A program made the translations under genes and the position numbers. The notes below the pieces were generated by a model that did not search any database, was not told where the DNA came from, and worked only from the letters and a program-made list of their open reading frames with translations. A stretch of 64,000 nt of DNA, from the NCBI RefSeq assembly GCF_963678975.1, contig NC_089276.1, forward strand, positions 26,245,555 to 26,309,554, written 5' to 3'. This DNA is from Dysidea avara. Taxonomy: Eukaryota > Porifera > Demospongiae > Dictyoceratida > Dysideidae. Below are positions 60,872 to 64,000 of this stretch, piece by piece (position 1 is the first letter of the stretch; the number at the start of each line of letters is the position of its first letter).

Positions 60872-61081
60872 TTATACTGCCGTTTCGTGTGACATAAGCC
60901 GTCGTAATCTGGGCAGGGGTAACACCAACATTCCGGTGCTCTTCTTGCGGGTTAGTTTATTGTGTAGTGGTACTGCGTCACTTGGTACTAGCTCCATCAT
61001 ACCCGTGTCAGAGAAGCTGCCCAATATTAGTGACAAGTTTTGAACAATTTCTGGAAATAGGAATCTGTCTGTTGTATCCAC
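60872..61081 (-). CDS. Last exon of an unidentified minus-strand gene
   Basis: A good acceptor (CCAACACAG, plus-strand 61090-61082) opens a 69-codon frame in phase 0 ending in TAA. It reads VDTTDRFLFPEIVQNLSLIL, then SDTGMMELVPSDAVPLHNKL, TRKKSTGMLVLPLPRLRRLM and SHETAV. The composition looks coding. The rest of the gene must lie beyond 61.1 kb or outside the window; I found no upstream exon. It faces BTBD19 tail to tail. Family not recognised. Confidence 0.5.
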   Translation of the reverse strand: MDTTDRFLFPEIVQNLSLILGSFSDTGMMELVPSDAVPLHNKLTRKKSTGMLVLPLPRLRRLMSHETAV

Positions 61082-61139
61082 CTGTGTTGGTATAATATAT
61101 GACAGTAGTTTTACTAGTGTATAAAGTGTATGCTTAGAA

Positions 61140-61330
61140 GGAAAAATTAGGGATGAAAAAAAAGATGAAACAAGGGAATAGCTAAAAAGTGGTGAAACAA
61201 GGAAGGTTGTCTAGACCTGCAGATATACTAGTGGACATTAAATCCCTAAACTTCAGTCTTCCTGTCATAATTACCTTCCTTGTTTGTTTCACCACTTTTT
61301 TTTTGTTTCTTTGATCCCTAATCCAACTTA
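61140..61330. repeat. Foldback element (TTAGGGATGAAAAAA type)
   Basis: TTAGGGATGAAAAAAAAGAT and AAGTGGTGAAACAAGGAAGG at the left pair with CCTTCCTTGTTTGTTTCACCACTT and TTGATCCCTAA at the right, with small indels. Confidence 0.75.
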
Positions 61331-61534
61331 AAATTGCTAAGTTTCCTTCTAGTTATTTATTTACTTTTTTTAATAACGTAATTATGACAAATTGTGCATT
61401 AAAAGAAAGAATGGCACCAGGCAGAACTGGGGAACTGTACCACAGGCATTTTGCATTTTACCAGCATTTTGCATTAGAATACGTGCCCCAACAATCAATT
61501 ATGTGACGGAAAAGTAGGTGGCCATTACGCTTTG

Positions 61535-61985
61535 TTTTCAGCTATGCTCTGCCCATTACACAGCATTACAAACGAAGAACAGTAAGAGAAGCGTCTGCAG
61601 TAAATCCAGGCAATAAGCATAATAGCCTACACAGCCACAGGGAAGCCACATCGCACTATTGTGAATCAACACCTTGCATTACCAGCAAAATGAACTGGAG
61701 GACAAAGGCAAGTCCATGATGTGTGTATTGTACATACTGCTATTGGCAAAAAGGTACAACTCGGGATGAAGTGACATCAAACAGTGAAGAAATCAAGCCT
61801 GTAGCCTTAGCCATTGTCGAGTTATGCTCGGCTGGAGGCATCAGTTAGTCAGTCAGTCAGTCAGTCAGTCAGTCAGTCATTCCTGTTAAATAGAAATTTT
61901 TTTAGAATTCCATAGAAACTTTTTGGAAGGGTTTTAGGTTGGTCTGAACACATTTTTGGGCTTGGCTGTGCCTAACCAATACTGA
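61535..61985 (-). repeat. Dispersed repeat family A, reversed copy, with (GTCA)n
   Basis: Reverse complement of the 15160-15720 copy (CCCATTACACAGCATTACAA, GATGAAGTGACATCAAACAG, AAATCAAGCC). It contains a (GTCA)n run of eight units at 61847-61878, at a position equivalent to the microsatellite of the 1950-2210 copy. Confidence 0.65.
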
Positions 61986-61989
61986 CAAG

Positions 61990-62678
61990 TAGTATAGCGG
62001 CACAACCAAAAAATCGTGCACTTTTTCATAAAGCCATGAAACTTTCCACATAAATAGTAGTCCTCAATACATGTATTTTTAGATATAGTGCCATGACTGA
62101 TTTGACCTTTAGTGACCTTTACGGCCATTTTTGCACAGAAAATTGATAATTTTTGTCTTTAACTCCCTGAGGCAGTAATTAACTTGTTAAAACATGGTAC
62201 CAAACAAAATATCATGCTGATAGAAACAACTTGGTTTTTATTTGAAGTCAATAGGTGATTTCATTACAAAGTTAAGATCATTTTTATTAGCTACAAAATT
62301 TGATATATTTACCTGCCCTTGAGGTGTGAATTACCTGTGGGCACATAAATTTATCAAATTTTGCAGCTAATAAAAATGATCATAACTTTGTAATGAAATC
62401 ACCTATTGACTTCTAATAAAAACCAAGTTGTTTCTATCCGCATGATCTTTTGTTTAGTACCATGTTTTAACAAGTTAATTACTGCCTCAGGGAATTAAAG
62501 ACAAACATGATCAATTTTCTGTACAAAAATGGCCGTAAAGGTCACCAAAGGTCAAATCAGCGATGGCACTATATCTAAAAATACATGTACTGAGGAGTAC
62601 TATTTATGTGGAAAGTTTCATGGCTTTATGAAAAAGTGCACAATATTGCCAATTTTGGGGGCTACGCCGCTATACTAA
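61990..62678. repeat. ~690-bp foldback element, arms ~310 bp
   Basis: The ends GTAGTATAGCGGC and GCCGCTATACTA are inverted. The arms match nearly throughout: ATAAAGCCATGAAACTTTCC, GACCTTTACGGCCATTTTTG, CTGAGGCAGTAATTAACTTG and CAATAGGTGATTTCATTACA each have their complement in the right arm. The loop of ~40 bp is near 62310-62345. It adjoins the family A copy. Confidence 0.9.
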
Positions 62679-63064
62679 AGTTGTCATGAAGGGAAGAAAC
62701 TGAGGCTGGTTTTAGGGTGATATTTTTGGCTGGAAAAGTCCCGTTCTTCATGATCCCTAATATACAGTACTACTGTACTGTATGATATGTTACTCTAGTA
62801 GAAATCGTGATATGGTGATTTGGATAATACAATTGCCACTGAACTAAAAACAACCAGTTTCTTGATCTGTACTCTTACTTTTTAGTGTAGTTATAGTTTG
62901 TGAGATTTGCTACATGTAACACTGGTACATGTGCACAAATACAGCAAATTTGTAGCTCTTATAGTTCCTTCTACAACTATTATGAATACATTGCATCATC
63001 ATATTTTCTTTTTGCTACACAGTAGCTGTACATAAGAAAAGTAGTATTAGACTATGATATAGCT

Positions 63065-63560
63065 CATTTAGAGGGTTACTAAATCACTTAGTCACCTGAC
63101 ATGCTCATTTAGTCACCTACACATGTTCATTTAGTAACCCGCCCTCAGGCAATTTTGTACGTGAAAAATAATTATAACACGAAAGGTACACTGGAGTACT
63201 TGATAATACTGTAATACAATTCTTCTCCGTGTTCTGTGAATAATTCTGGAGAAATAGTAGACTAAGCGGCATATCTACTATAGCTCTAGCCGTTACTCTG
63301 GTTACCGGTCGAATAATTATTTTTGTGGGCGCTGTAAGGACTTCAGGAAGAAACCGTTCTGCTGTTCTGCATTGCTCTTTCACGCCACCCTAATGCTCTG
63401 GCTATAAAGGTATGTACTTTAAACCATAGTCTAAATAAGTTAGATACCGCGACCAACGGGAACTAAGTGATTAGTAACCCTTCTGGCCCTTAGTAGCGCC
63501 CTCACTGCGCTCGGGACGCTACAGCCTCGGGCCATCAGGGTTACTAAATCGCTTAGTTCT
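63065..63560. repeat. Repeat with GGGTTACTAAATC blocks
   Basis: GGGTTACTAAATCACTTAG (63074) recurs as GGGTTACTAAATCGCTTAG (63538) and inverted as CTAAGTGATTAGTAACCC (63463). CCCTCACTGCGCTCGGGACG at ~63499 is unusually CG-rich. It is probably one or more MITE remnants. The 88-codon minus frame inside is not convincing. Confidence 0.55.
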
Positions 63561-64000
63561 CTTGGTCTTGGTGTCTAACTATTATGTAGAAAAAAATAGG
63601 AATCAATCACAGTTGTATTAAAGAGCAGTTGATGAGAAACAGACCACAGAAGGTAATGCAGATTGCAAGATTGACATGCAACTTCTTAGTGGATGCGGCA
63701 AACAAGCTGCCACCAGCCTTTCATGTGGTCCCTCTCAGCTTTTTTTTTGCCCTAAGGAATGAAAGTTTCCCTACACACCCTGGCTAAAATTAGTTCAAAA
63801 ATCAGGAAAACAATGACTCTGAGGACCACCAACACGGTAACAAGAGTCAGCTGATCAATGTGGTCATTTTTAATAATCTAGCAGATTGGCTGGGATGGAG
63901 AATCAATCCTAATTGATTACCCTATACCAGACTAACCAGAGTACAAAGTCTTCAAGTTATAAACTCTGAAGGGGTCTTTTACCTGCAACAATTGCTCTTG
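63561..64000. other. Non-coding end of window
   Basis: No feature supported. Confidence 0.4.

Overview
This window is nuclear DNA from an animal. Several genes are split by short GT-AG introns into many small exons, most of the remaining sequence is AT-rich and packed with cut-and-paste transposon debris, and the recognisable genes (VAP, XRRA1, BTBD19) are animal orthologues. The transposon mix (THAP/DDE, YqaJ+PHD, CACTA, pogo, hAT and foldback MITEs) together with a secreted fibrinogen-like family typical of early-branching animals suggests a sponge, probably a demosponge, or another non-bilaterian. That placement is inference, not something read directly from a marker.

Layout. 1-6720 (+): 3' part of a gene for a Cys-rich type I membrane protein. 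It converges on a VAP-family gene (14537-7065, -) made of an MSP domain plus a long coiled coil. 14.5-23.7 kb: the VAP promoter, then mostly repeats (a three-copy dispersed element, a hAT-type MITE, a CCCAGTG-ended element) and a broken gene. 23.7-31.4 kb: gene relics (subtilase fragment, HECT-like broken gene, possible MULE fragment, CACTA transposase). 31.7-36.1 kb: a nearly perfect 144-bp hairpin, about 3 kb of 31-bp minisatellite, and a block of degenerate ~170-bp repeats. 36.5-43 kb: an intronless 7TM receptor broken by one in-frame TAG, then two divergently oriented, intronless, almost identical secreted-protein genes with conserved TATA boxes. 44.3-48.2 kb: paired MITEs, tRNA-derived SINEs and a decayed third copy of the secreted-protein gene. 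48.4-60.2 kb: a 19-exon XRRA1-like gene (-) and a 9-exon BTBD19 gene (+), head to head with 52 bp between their start codons. The 4.9-kb intron 11 of XRRA1 is filled with a degenerate THAP/DDE transposase and a YqaJ-PHD gene whose two halves now face opposite ways. 60.9-61.1 kb: last exon of an unidentified gene (-). 61.1-64 kb: foldback repeats.

The multi-exon models were assembled by hand. Each junction was checked for GT/AG, for phase and for an open frame across it. No alignment or expression data were available, so orthology calls rest on remembered family features.
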